Assembly (NCBI GenBank): GCA_007571115.1
Contig: RKSA01000255.1
Coordinates: 1 to 33,497, forward strand
Length of the DNA: 33,497 nt
Direction of reading: 5' to 3'
Origin: Gammaproteobacteria bacterium
GTDB lineage: Bacteria > Pseudomonadota > Gammaproteobacteria > Pseudomonadales > Pseudohongiellaceae
Numbering within the stretch: position 1 is the first letter of the stretch; each line of letters opens with the position of its first letter. Below are positions 17,835-26,022 of this stretch, piece by piece. The notes under the pieces are model-generated. The model was not told the origin of the DNA, did no database searches, and saw nothing but the letters and a program-made list of their open reading frames with translations. The position numbers and the translations under genes were made by a program.

Positions 17835-18791
17835 TCAAACGCGGCCAATGGGAAAGGCGAGCACTTCGTTGATCGATCCCGCACCGGCGACCAGCATGAG
17901 CAGGCGGTCGACTCCGAGCGCGACTCCAGCGCAAGGCGGCAGCCCCTGTTCGAGCGCCGCGAGCAGCTTTTCGTCGGGTGCTGGCGTGGTGCGCCCGAGT
18001 TGCGCGCGCTGTTGCCGGTCACGCGCGAATCTGGTGCGCAATTCCCCGGCATCGAGTTCTTCATGGTAGCCATTGGCGAGCTCGATGCCGCAGCAAAACA
18101 GCTCGAACCTTCGCGCCACGCGTACACCGGAACGGTCGCGCTCGATCTTCGCCAGCGCGGCCTGGTCGGCCGGATAGTCGTGGATGAAGCAGAACTCGGG
18201 CAAGAGCGGCTCGATGATCTGTGCCAGGAGCAGTTGCAGGCAATCGGTAGCGGCCAGAGCCGATCCGTCAAGCGAAAGCCGCGCCCCGGCCAGTTCCCGC
18301 AATGCATCGAGCCTGATCTCGTGGGGGTCGATTTCGAGATGGCGCAGGAACACTTGCCGATAGCTGAGGCGCACAACGCTGGCCTGTGGCACGAAGTCGA
18401 GCAGCAACTGCTCGACTTCGTCCATGAGTTGCACAAGATCGAAACCGGGCCGGTACCATTCGAGCATCGTGAACTCGGGGTTGTGCCGGGCGCCGGCCTC
18501 GCCCTGGCGGAAACTCTTGCAGATCTGGTAGCAGGCGCCAGTCCCTGCCGCTAGCAGGCGCTTCATCGCGTATTCGGGAGAGGTTTGCAGGAAAAAGCGC
18601 GTCGAACTACCCGGCAATTGCAACTCGGCGGGAATCGAGTCGATATGCACGTCGGTGACGGTGGCTGGCGCGAGCAGCGGCGTTTCGACTTCGAGAACTT
18701 GCCTGGCGGCGAAAAAGCGGCGCAGCCGGGCCAGCGTCTCGGCTCGCAGCCGCAGCAATTCGGGTTTCGCGGCCGGGCGCCAATCGGCCAC
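17835..18791 (-). CDS. epmA: EF-P (R)-beta-lysine ligase EpmA
   Basis: A 318-residue truncated lysyl-tRNA-synthetase paralogue (formerly PoxA/GenX/YjeA) that activates (R)-beta-lysine with ATP and attaches it to Lys34 of EF-P. It consists only of the class II synthetase catalytic core, with no anticodon-binding domain. Motif 1 lies in FFAARQVLEVETPLLAPA, motif 2 in SFRQGEAGARHNPEFTMLEW, and motif 3 in GVALGVDRLLML. The GTG start at 18791 lies 7 bp after the efp stop, so efp and epmA form an operon. Lysyl-tRNA synthetase itself is excluded by length. Catalytic residues appear intact. Confidence 0.97.
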   Translation of the reverse strand: MADWRPAAKPELLRLRAETLARLRRFFAARQVLEVETPLLAPATVTDVHIDSIPAELQLPGSSTRFFLQTSPEYAMKRLLAAGTGACYQICKSFRQGEAGARHNPEFTMLEWYRPGFDLVQLMDEVEQLLLDFVPQASVVRLSYRQVFLRHLEIDPHEIRLDALRELAGARLSLDGSALAATDCLQLLLAQIIEPLLPEFCFIHDYPADQAALAKIERDRSGVRVARRFELFCCGIELANGYHEELDAGELRTRFARDRQQRAQLGRTTPAPDEKLLAALEQGLPPCAGVALGVDRLLMLVAGAGSINEVLAFPIGRV

Positions 18792-18798
18792 GGCAGGG

Positions 18799-19371
18799 CT
18801 ACCTTGCGACCCGGTTCTGATACTCCCCGGTGCGGGTGTCGACTCGCAACACGTCGCCTTCGTTGACGAATAGCGGAACCTTGACGATGGCGCCGGAACT
18901 CAAGGTCGCCGGCTTCGAGCCGCCTTGGGCAGTGTCGCCTTTCAGGCCCGGGTCGGTCTGCACGACTTCGAGCTCGACGAAATTGGGCGGGATCACCGAG
19001 ATCGGCCTGTCGTTCCAGAGCACTACCTGGTACGACTCCTGAGGCTTGAGCCAGTTCTTCGCCTCGCTGATGGCGTTGGCGTCAGCCGCAAGCTGTTCGT
19101 AGCTGCCGTCGGTTTTCATGAAATGCCAGAATTCGCCATCTTCGTAGAGGTACTCCATGTCGAGCTCGTGTACGTCGGCGCCTTCGAGGGACTCGCCCGA
19201 CTTGAAGGTCCGCTCCCAGACCCGGCCATTGCGCAAGTTGCGGAACTTGACCCGATTGAAAGCCTGGCCCTTGCCGGGCTTGACGAACTCGTTTTCCAGG
19301 ATGGCGCAAGGCTCGCTGTCGACGAGCAGTTTCAGGCCGCTCTTGAACTCGTTGGTTGAATAGGATGTCAT
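18799..19371 (-). CDS. efp: Translation elongation factor P
   Basis: EF-P relieves ribosome stalling at polyproline stretches. The 190 residues give the usual three beta-barrel domains. The modification loop reads FVKPGKGQAF with Lys34, the residue lysylated by EpmA, in the right place. The downstream GDTAQGGSKPATLSSGAIVKVP is the typical domain III signature. It is followed by epmA on the same strand and is divergent from epmB, with only 45 bp between the two start codons, so efp and epmB probably share one control region. All genes for beta-lysylation are therefore side by side. The hydroxylase EpmC, which acts later in E. coli, is not in the window. Confidence 0.98.
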   Translation of the reverse strand: MTSYSTNEFKSGLKLLVDSEPCAILENEFVKPGKGQAFNRVKFRNLRNGRVWERTFKSGESLEGADVHELDMEYLYEDGEFWHFMKTDGSYEQLAADANAISEAKNWLKPQESYQVVLWNDRPISVIPPNFVELEVVQTDPGLKGDTAQGGSKPATLSSGAIVKVPLFVNEGDVLRVDTRTGEYQNRVAR

Positions 19372-19416
19372 ATCATCTTTGGTCCGTATTGTCCCTGTTC
19401 GTCTTGCAGGCCTTCA

Positions 19417-20406
19417 ATGATCGAGCCGATGCAAACCTGGCAGCAGGCGCTGTCCGACCTGATTACCGATCCGCGGGAGCTCGCCGAGTTCCTGCAGCTT
19501 GACCCGCGCCTCGACCCGATCGGCGAGCGCACACTCGGGCAGTTCCCCCTGAAAACTCCCCGGGCCTTCGCCGCGCGCATGGAGAAAGGCAACTGGCAAG
19601 ATCCGCTGTTGCGCCAGGTCTGGCCTTCCCATGTGGAACAGCTCGCCGCGCCGGGCTTTGTCGCCGACCCGCTGCGCGAGCGCAATTATAATCCGCGCTC
19701 GGGCCTGCTGCACAAGTACCAGGGCCGCGTGCTGCTCATCGCCGCGCCGCATTGCGCGATTCATTGCCGCTATTGTTTCCGCCGCGAATTCGACTATCGG
19801 GAAAATTCTCCGTCACGCGAGCAATGGCGCAAGGCATTCGAGCATATCGGCAGCGATGCGAGCATCGAGGAAGTCATTCTCAGCGGCGGCGACCCGCTCG
19901 CGCTGGCCGACGCGCAATTGCGCTGGCTGATCGAGTCCCTGGCGCAGATCCCCCACATTCGCACCTTGCGCATCCACACGCGGCTTCCCGTGGTCATCCC
20001 CGAACGCGTCACCGACGGCCTGCTCGACATTCTCGCCAGTAGCGGACGGCAAGTCGTCATGGTGCTGCATTGCAACCATGCCCGGGAGATCGATCATGCC
20101 GTCGCCACGGCGCTCGCCCGCCTGGGGGGCGCCGGCGCCATCCTGCTCAACCAGTCGGTGCTGCTCAAGGGAGTCAACGACGACGCCGAAACGCTTTCCG
20201 CGCTGTCGAAGCGGCTTTTTGCCGAAAACGTTCTACCCTATTACCTGCACTTCCCGGATCAGGTCGTCGGCACGCATCATTTCGCCGTGACCCTCGAGCG
20301 CGCTGAAGCGATCGTGCGCGCAATGCAGGCGGCCTTGCCAGGCTACCTGGTTCCGAGACTCGTGCGAGAAGATCCCGGCGCAGCGGCCAAGACCCGGCTC
20401 GCCTGA
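19417..20406 (+). CDS. epmB: EF-P beta-lysylation protein EpmB (lysine 2,3-aminomutase)
   Basis: A 329-residue radical-SAM and PLP enzyme that converts L-alpha-lysine to (R)-beta-lysine for EF-P modification. The radical-SAM cluster motif is CAIHCRYC (Cys113, Cys117, Cys120). The SGGDPLALAD segment is the typical SAM-binding strand loop of the aminomutase family, and LLKGVNDDAETLSAL and the PLP-lysine region YYLHFPDQVVGTHHF follow. The length fits EpmB rather than the longer catabolic KamA. ATG at 19417 has GCAGG six bases upstream; a second ATG four codons later is possible. It is divergent from efp, which strongly supports the function. Confidence 0.96.
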   Translation: MIEPMQTWQQALSDLITDPRELAEFLQLDPRLDPIGERTLGQFPLKTPRAFAARMEKGNWQDPLLRQVWPSHVEQLAAPGFVADPLRERNYNPRSGLLHKYQGRVLLIAAPHCAIHCRYCFRREFDYRENSPSREQWRKAFEHIGSDASIEEVILSGGDPLALADAQLRWLIESLAQIPHIRTLRIHTRLPVVIPERVTDGLLDILASSGRQVVMVLHCNHAREIDHAVATALARLGGAGAILLNQSVLLKGVNDDAETLSALSKRLFAENVLPYYLHFPDQVVGTHHFAVTLERAEAIVRAMQAALPGYLVPRLVREDPGAAAKTRLA

Positions 20407-20435
20407 ATGGTGGCATTTCCAGGGAGAATCCGTCC

Positions 20436-21722
20436 GTGGACGAGCTTTTGCAATACGACCCGGCGCGACTGCCAAGCGAACATCTCGACCCTCTTACCGG
20501 GCTGCCCAATCAGGCATTCCTCGAACAGGCCCTGCGCGAGGCGCTCGGCGACGGCCGCCCAACCACCGTGGCGCTGCTGCAACTCGAGAACTTCCACGAA
20601 ATCGGCTCCTGGCTCGGCAGGTCTGACGCGAGCTTCCTGTTTTGCGACATCGCCAGATTGCTGGCGAGCAGTCTGCCCGCTGGCGTCGTTCCATGCCGCT
20701 GCGAGCACCACGAGTTCGCGTTGTTGCTGCGCAATGCGCACAGCGTCAACGCGCGCCCGATCACCGACCGCATCAGGCAGGCGCTGCGATCGGCGGCATC
20801 GGAATCGATCCCCCGGCAACTCGAATTGCGGTTTGCGGTCGGGCTGGCCTTGGCGGAGCCTGGCGGAACCTCCCCAGAGGTGCTGTTCGCCCGGGCGCGG
20901 CAGCAACTCGGCACTGCGCTGCTGCGCAGGCACGGCGAAGGCCGGCTCGCAGCGATGCACGAAATCGACGGCTTTGATCCGGCCGGGCTCGGCCCCGCGC
21001 TGGAACGCAACCCGCTGGCCCTAAGCTTCCAGCCCATCGTCAGGCTTGTTCCCGATGGCATCGAGCGCTACGAAATGCGCTGCCATCTGCCACTCGACAA
21101 GGGCCGGCTCGCACCGGCGCGCATGTTCGAAATCGCCGTGCAGAACGCGCTTGGCGGAGTCATTGACCGCCAGATGATCGAACAGGCCTTGCGCATCCTG
21201 CGCGAGTCGGGCACTGCCGAGCTCTGCCTGTTCGTCAGCCTGACGCAGAATTCGCTGGTCGATGGCGATTTTTCCCGCTGGCTGCAAATCGAGCTCGACG
21301 GGCTGCCCCATGTTGCCGAACAACTGGTATTCCAGATCGGAGAGATCGACGTGCTCGTCACCCAGCATCACTTGCCGCACTTTTGCGAACAGCTTGCCCG
21401 GCTTGGGATTCGCCTGGCGATCGGCAACTTCGGCTTGAGCGGAAACCCGCTCCGCTACCTGCCTTTGCTCAATGCCGATTTCGTCAATATCGACGTGTCG
21501 AATGCCGGCAATTCCGGTGCTGGACGACATCAATTGCTGCAATCCTTGCAGGGAATCCGCGACGCGAACCTGCAGGTGATAGCCTCGTCGGTGGAGGATT
21601 TTGCAACCCTGCCCTTGCTATGGAGAGACGGAGTCGCGCTGGTGCAAGGCGGTTGCCTGGCCGAAGCCGACACCAGCCTTGCATACGATTTTCCGCAAGA
21701 ACGGCGCATCAGCGCCGCATGA
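20436..21722 (+). CDS. Degenerate GGDEF-EAL protein (FimX-like, catalytically dead)
   Basis: A 428-residue cytosolic protein with the fold of a diguanylate cyclase domain (about 17-175, starting DPLTGLPN) followed by a c-di-GMP phosphodiesterase domain (about 190-420). Both active sites are lost. GGDEF is replaced by CEHHEF (89-94). The EAL segment reads YEMR (212-215). The usual VNLS Asn is Ser (VSLT, 267-270), the ExTE Glu is Gln (QIGE, 300-303), the DDFG pair is IGNFG (329-333), and the catalytic-type Lys is Asn (NID). It should therefore act, if at all, as a ligand or protein-binding effector like FimX, though it lacks a PAS domain. GTG start with GGGAG nine bases upstream. It lies 29 bp after epmB and may be cotranscribed with it. 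Confidence 0.85.
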   Translation: MDELLQYDPARLPSEHLDPLTGLPNQAFLEQALREALGDGRPTTVALLQLENFHEIGSWLGRSDASFLFCDIARLLASSLPAGVVPCRCEHHEFALLLRNAHSVNARPITDRIRQALRSAASESIPRQLELRFAVGLALAEPGGTSPEVLFARARQQLGTALLRRHGEGRLAAMHEIDGFDPAGLGPALERNPLALSFQPIVRLVPDGIERYEMRCHLPLDKGRLAPARMFEIAVQNALGGVIDRQMIEQALRILRESGTAELCLFVSLTQNSLVDGDFSRWLQIELDGLPHVAEQLVFQIGEIDVLVTQHHLPHFCEQLARLGIRLAIGNFGLSGNPLRYLPLLNADFVNIDVSNAGNSGAGRHQLLQSLQGIRDANLQVIASSVEDFATLPLLWRDGVALVQGGCLAEADTSLAYDFPQERRISAA

Positions 21723-21793
21723 GACGCTCGCAGCACCGTTCGAAGCCGTGAGCGAATTGCCATCGCGGCGCTTGCCAATTATGCTCTCGCACC

Positions 21794-23158
21794 ATGAAAT
21801 CGGTTTCCATCGCAACGCGCCTCGCGTCGATCGTCAGCCTCGCGCTATTGCTGGCGATGTGCGTGTTCTGGCTAGTCAATGGCTTGCACACGCGAATCGT
21901 CCTGCAGGCCCAGGCTGACCGGCTTGGCTCGACCATCGCTCGCCAGACTGCGGAATTGCTCGCCGAGCACGTGCAGGCCAATGACCTGATCAGCATCAAC
22001 GTCATTCTTGAAGAACTGGCTGCGGGCCCGGCGGTCGTCGAAGCGATGCTGCTCGACGAGCAAGGCGAGCGCGTGGCCAGCGCTGGCGCCGCCAGCGCCA
22101 GTGCGTCGATTCGGCTGCTGATCCCGCCGGCCTTGCTCAAGCAGCACTACGTTCACGGCGTCGAATTCCTCGGCGCCAGCCATGGCACGGTCAACATCGG
22201 GCTTGATCTGGGCTATCTCGAAGCGACCTTGAGCGACAGCCTGATCCTCGTCGCTGCGGCAACCGTGATCCTGATGATCGCGGCGTGGTGGTTCGTGTTG
22301 CGCTATTGCCAGACTTCGGTGACGTTCCCGCTCAAATTGCTTGCCCATGGCCTGAACAAGATGCGGCACGGCGAAATCATCGAATTCCCCGACACCACGG
22401 GCCAAGGCGAATTCACGAACCTGACGCGGCAATTCAACGCCACGGCGCGATTCCTGGCACACCACACCTTCCTCGAAAAGCGTGGCGAAGACACACCGGT
22501 CGCGGGCAACGAGGCGAGGCCCTCGCAAGCGCAAACCGAACCGGTCAGCGTATTGGTCATTCGCATGAGCAACTATCCCGCCCTTGTCACGGCCATGGGA
22601 CTGCCCCATGCCCTCGATCAACTCGAGCACTACTACCTCTTCGCCGGTGCGGCAAGCCGCATCTATGGCGGCCGGGTCAGCCACTACCACGAAGAGGAGA
22701 TTCTCGTGTCTTTCGAGCAGGCATCGCTGGCCGAAGAACACGCCTGGAACTCCATTCTTGCAGGGCAACTGTTCCTGCGGCTGGTCGGGCATCTGAATGC
22801 AGGGAGCGAAGGTGTTCGTGGCAATGCCAGCTTTTGCCTCGCCGCCCACAGTGGCGAAGCCCCGGCAAGATTGCACTCTCCGGTCACCGGGGGCACCGAT
22901 TGCCTGATCGGCGAAACGCTCGACCGGGCTCGGCAGATCTGCGACGGATGCCCCGACAACAGCCTGCTGATCGGCAGCGAATGCCATCAGCTCGCCGGCG
23001 CCGAATCGCGAGTGCCTGCCGAGCCTTTTGACCAGGAGGCTGGCGACGCTTCGATCGTGCTTGCGCTTGCGCCGACCGAGGAAATCGACGAGCTGCTCGA
23101 CCGCCAGTCGGCCCGGCTGATCGAGATGCATCCGGATCGCCAAGGCGGCGCGAGTTGA
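21794..23158 (+). CDS. AhpA/SMP_2-like membrane protein with a degenerate cyclase-like domain
   Basis: A 454-residue inner-membrane protein. Helix 1 is about residues 9-29. A periplasmic domain follows (about 30-148), containing LGSTIARQTAELLAEHVQAN and VEAMLLDEQGERVASAG. Helix 2 lies about 149-172, then a HAMP-like linker to about 225. The N-terminal half resembles the AhpA/SMP_2 family (E. coli YtjB, encoded beside serB). The C-terminal part (about 250-410) follows the class III nucleotidyl cyclase pattern: VSVLVIRMSNYPAL, YGGRVSHYHEEEILVSF, FCLAAHSGEAP, LIGETLDRARQICDGCPDNS. The two metal-binding Asp positions are replaced, so no cyclase activity is expected. The start ATG has a weak ribosome site. 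It follows the dead GGDEF-EAL gene by 71 bp. The family assignment of the N-terminal half is from memory. Confidence 0.75.
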   Translation: MKSVSIATRLASIVSLALLLAMCVFWLVNGLHTRIVLQAQADRLGSTIARQTAELLAEHVQANDLISINVILEELAAGPAVVEAMLLDEQGERVASAGAASASASIRLLIPPALLKQHYVHGVEFLGASHGTVNIGLDLGYLEATLSDSLILVAAATVILMIAAWWFVLRYCQTSVTFPLKLLAHGLNKMRHGEIIEFPDTTGQGEFTNLTRQFNATARFLAHHTFLEKRGEDTPVAGNEARPSQAQTEPVSVLVIRMSNYPALVTAMGLPHALDQLEHYYLFAGAASRIYGGRVSHYHEEEILVSFEQASLAEEHAWNSILAGQLFLRLVGHLNAGSEGVRGNASFCLAAHSGEAPARLHSPVTGGTDCLIGETLDRARQICDGCPDNSLLIGSECHQLAGAESRVPAEPFDQEAGDASIVLALAPTEEIDELLDRQSARLIEMHPDRQGGAS

Positions 23159-23199
23159 GCGGTTGCGCAAAAATCATGCGGTTCAACGAACTGATCGGG

Positions 23200-23205
23200 T
23201 AGAAT
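23200..23205 (+). promoter_or_regulatory. Possible -10 box for nhaD
   Basis: TAGAAT lies 40 bp before the nhaD start in the 86-bp spacer after the AhpA-like gene. No convincing -35 element is spaced correctly. Confidence 0.3.
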
Positions 23206-23244
23206 GGCCGTTCGCATGTTGTCATTTCGTCTTGGAGCATTTCG

Positions 23245-24723
23245 ATGATGGATTTTGTTTCGCGTCCGGGCCCGTGTGCCGTTTGGCTCATTCGCCTTGC
23301 CGGATTGGCGCTTTTCCCGCTCTTGTTCGCGCAGCAGGCCTGGGCGGCGGAGGCAAGCGAAATGCTCGACCTGACCCGCTCGGGCCTGGGCATCGCCGCG
23401 CTGGTGATCTTTGTCTTGGCTTATGCGCTGGTCATCAGCGAAGAAAAGATCCATCTGCGCAAATCGAAACCCGTGGTCGTTGCCGCCGGCCTGATCTGGG
23501 CTCTGGTCGCGATTGCCTACGGCGCCGCCGGGGAATCGGCCCTGGCCGAGGAACTCGTGCGCCACAACTTGCTCGAGTTCGTCGAGCTGTTCCTGTTCCT
23601 GCTCGCCGCCATGACGTACATCAACACCATGGAAGAGCGCGGCATCTTCAATCTGTTGCGAGTCAAGCTCGTCAGTTCGGGCTTTTCGATGCGCAAGCTG
23701 TTCTGGATCACCGGCCTGATCGCCTTCTGCATGTCGCCACTGGCGGACAATCTCACCACCGCCTTGCTCATGGCCGCCGTGGTGGTCTCCCTGGGCGGAG
23801 ACAATACCCGCTTCATCGTGCTCGGCTGCATCAATGTCGTGGTGGCGGCAAACGCCGGCGGCGTTTTCAGCCCCTTTGGCGACATCACCACCTTGATGAT
23901 CTGGCAAGCTGGCCACGTGCAGTTCCAGGAGTTCTTCCTGCTCGTCGTTCCCTCGATCGCGAACTGGGTCGTGACTGCGGGAATCATCAGCCTGGCGGTT
24001 TCCAACGAGCGTCCCGAGGCGATTCACGAAGAGGCCAAGGTCAAGTTTGGCGGCTGGGTCGTGGTCGGCCTGTTCGGCGTCACCATCACCATGGCGGTGA
24101 GCTTCCACAGCTTCCTGCACCTGCCGCCGGTGCTCGGCATGATGACCGGCCTCGGAATCCTGAAACTGTACGGCTACTACCTGAAGATGCGCGATTTTGG
24201 CCACATGGGGGCAGGCGCTGCGCTGCCCGCCGGCGAACCGGCGTCTCTCGATGAGGTCGAGCCGTACCAGGGGCCCTACAACATCTTTCACAATCTGCAA
24301 CGCTCCGAATGGGACACCTTGATCTTCTTTTACGGAATCATCCTTTGCGTCGGCGGGCTCGGCGCTTTCGGCTACCTGGCGGTGGTCTCGGAATTCAGCT
24401 ACGTGGGGCTGGGCCCGACGACGAGCAACATCCTCGTCGGATTCGCTTCGGCATTGATCGACAATATCCCGGTCATGTTCGCCGTTCTCGAAATGGGGCC
24501 AGACATGGACCTCGGGCAATGGCTGCTGATCACCTACACCGCTGGCGCGGGCGGCTCGATGCTGTCGATCGGCTCAGCCGCAGGAGTCGCTGTGATGGGG
24601 CAAGCGCGGGGCATCTATACCTTCTTTGCGCATCTGAAGTGGAGCTGGGCGATCATGCTCGGCTATTTCGTCGGCATCGGTGCCCATCTCCTGCTCAATG
24701 GCTCGGTGTTCACCGGCGTATAG
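23245..24723 (+). CDS. nhaD: Sodium/proton antiporter NhaD
   Basis: A 492-residue polytopic inner-membrane protein of the NhaD family, which expels Na+ (or Li+) in exchange for protons. About a dozen hydrophobic segments are visible, beginning with a cleavable-looking or N-terminal helix ending FAQQAWA. Conserved polar membrane motifs are present: FCMSPLADNLTTALLMA, VFSPFGDITTLMIW, FASALIDNIPVMFAVLEM and AGAGGSMLSIGSAAGVAVM. The paired DN and DI motifs in discontinuous helices are typical of the ion transporter superfamily. The start has GGAG six bases upstream. It appears to be monocistronic and converges on the metalloprotease gene. It suggests life in a saline or alkaline setting. Confidence 0.95.
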   Translation: MMDFVSRPGPCAVWLIRLAGLALFPLLFAQQAWAAEASEMLDLTRSGLGIAALVIFVLAYALVISEEKIHLRKSKPVVVAAGLIWALVAIAYGAAGESALAEELVRHNLLEFVELFLFLLAAMTYINTMEERGIFNLLRVKLVSSGFSMRKLFWITGLIAFCMSPLADNLTTALLMAAVVVSLGGDNTRFIVLGCINVVVAANAGGVFSPFGDITTLMIWQAGHVQFQEFFLLVVPSIANWVVTAGIISLAVSNERPEAIHEEAKVKFGGWVVVGLFGVTITMAVSFHSFLHLPPVLGMMTGLGILKLYGYYLKMRDFGHMGAGAALPAGEPASLDEVEPYQGPYNIFHNLQRSEWDTLIFFYGIILCVGGLGAFGYLAVVSEFSYVGLGPTTSNILVGFASALIDNIPVMFAVLEMGPDMDLGQWLLITYTAGAGGSMLSIGSAAGVAVMGQARGIYTFFAHLKWSWAIMLGYFVGIGAHLLLNGSVFTGV

Positions 24724-24752
24724 ATTCAGGGATAGCTTCTGCAGCAAACGAG

Positions 24753-25874
24753 CTATTCGAGGTCCCAGCTCAAGCTGATCGGCTCGCCACCGTAGTAGTA
24801 CACTCCAGGCGCCTCGTGCAGCGAATAGGCCAGATAGACCAGCACCGTCTGGCCTTGCAACCCCAGCTCGGCACCGATCAGCGGGCCAACCGAAGGCTCG
24901 CGAGAGTAGTGCCGACTGCCGAGAACCACGAGATCCTGCGCTGACGGGCGAGTCCTGAGCTCTCCCGCCGAAGGGATGTCGACGACATCTGCCAAGGGCC
25001 GGAAATACCCATCGACGTGACGCGCGAACAGGCTGCCGTCCTCGGCGACGGCGACGACGTGCAGGTTGCCACCGCGACCCCGATGGAACTCGTCCTTGAC
25101 GAAAGTGCCATAGATCGTGATCTCGTCCGAAGGCGAAAACTGGCTTTGGAAAGTCACCCCACCGTCGATGGTGGCGCCGCCGACGAACAGCGCGCTGGTA
25201 TCGAGGCCGCTGGTCGAATAGCCCTGGCCAAGCAGGATCGGGCACTCGTCGGGGCTGCCATAACGCACTGCCAGCGCACAAAGGTCATCGATCGACAATA
25301 TCGTGTTCCGCTCTCCCCTGGCAAGCCGCGCCACCATGATCGAGGCCTGCACGGCACTATGCCCAAGCCCGAGCGTGTGGCCGATCTCGTGTACCGCGAC
25401 GTTGTGAAAATAGTGCTGCACGGTTTCGAAATCGGGCTTGAACCGTTCGTTGAAGATGATGTCGCTTTCGATGATGGCAAAACTGCCCCAGTGGGTTTGC
25501 GTGAGGGCGTCGGCATTGAACGAAGTGTCGAAATAGCTCAGTTCTCCGCAAAGCGTCTCGGCGAAGGAGACCGTGCTGACGCCATTTTCGGTATTGCCAG
25601 TTTCATTCGCCCGGCACACCTCGCGCTGTTCGTCGGTGGCCGAGAGGTTCAGCACTCCCGATGCGTCCATCCATGCGTGGGTGGCGCTGACAAAGCCCTG
25701 GAAAAAGCTCCTGCCATCGGGGAGAAAGCCGGGAAGATGCGCATGGAAGGCATGGCTGTTGTCGCGCAAGGGCACCGGAATGCTCAATTCAAACGCCTGC
25801 ACGGGTCCGGCGGGCAAGAGCGCGACGGCAAGCGGCAGTGCTGGAGCAAAGCTGGAAAATCTGTTTGGCAGCAT
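24753..25874 (-). CDS. Secreted matrixin-like zinc metalloprotease
   Basis: A 373-residue exported protein. The N-terminus has a signal peptide (MLPNRFSSFAPALPLAVALL, then PAGPVQA as a likely cleavage site). The catalytic domain has HEIGHTLGLGH at 162-172, which is the full metzincin HExxHxxGxxH zinc site (His162, His166, His172; general base Glu163), followed by a Met-turn at SIM (Met180). That is the M10/matrixin arrangement. Residues from about 215 to the end form a second, beta-rich region with no family I recognise. Four cysteines in the catalytic half suggest disulfides. GAGG lies five bases before the ATG. Substrate unknown. The next gene upstream on the same strand also encodes a small exported protein, so the two could act together. 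Confidence 0.85.
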   Translation of the reverse strand: MLPNRFSSFAPALPLAVALLPAGPVQAFELSIPVPLRDNSHAFHAHLPGFLPDGRSFFQGFVSATHAWMDASGVLNLSATDEQREVCRANETGNTENGVSTVSFAETLCGELSYFDTSFNADALTQTHWGSFAIIESDIIFNERFKPDFETVQHYFHNVAVHEIGHTLGLGHSAVQASIMVARLARGERNTILSIDDLCALAVRYGSPDECPILLGQGYSTSGLDTSALFVGGATIDGGVTFQSQFSPSDEITIYGTFVKDEFHRGRGGNLHVVAVAEDGSLFARHVDGYFRPLADVVDIPSAGELRTRPSAQDLVVLGSRHYSREPSVGPLIGAELGLQGQTVLVYLAYSLHEAPGVYYYGGEPISLSWDLE

Positions 25875-26022
25875 GAGTCCTCAAGATCCTGACAGGCGGC
25901 GAGCGCCCGACCGTTGCAAGCTTACAACGATTTTCGATCAGGCGCTCGCGCCCATCCGGCCTCGACCGGTTTCGCGAGGGCCATGCCAGGTGCTGGCGGG
26001 CAATCTGCCCACCGTGATCGCG

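Noticed and set aside
24732..24756. ATAGCT...AGCTAT inverted repeat between nhaD and the metalloprotease gene as a terminator
   Set aside because: The stem is only 6 bp, the loop is 13 bases, there is no T tract, and it overlaps the protease stop codon.
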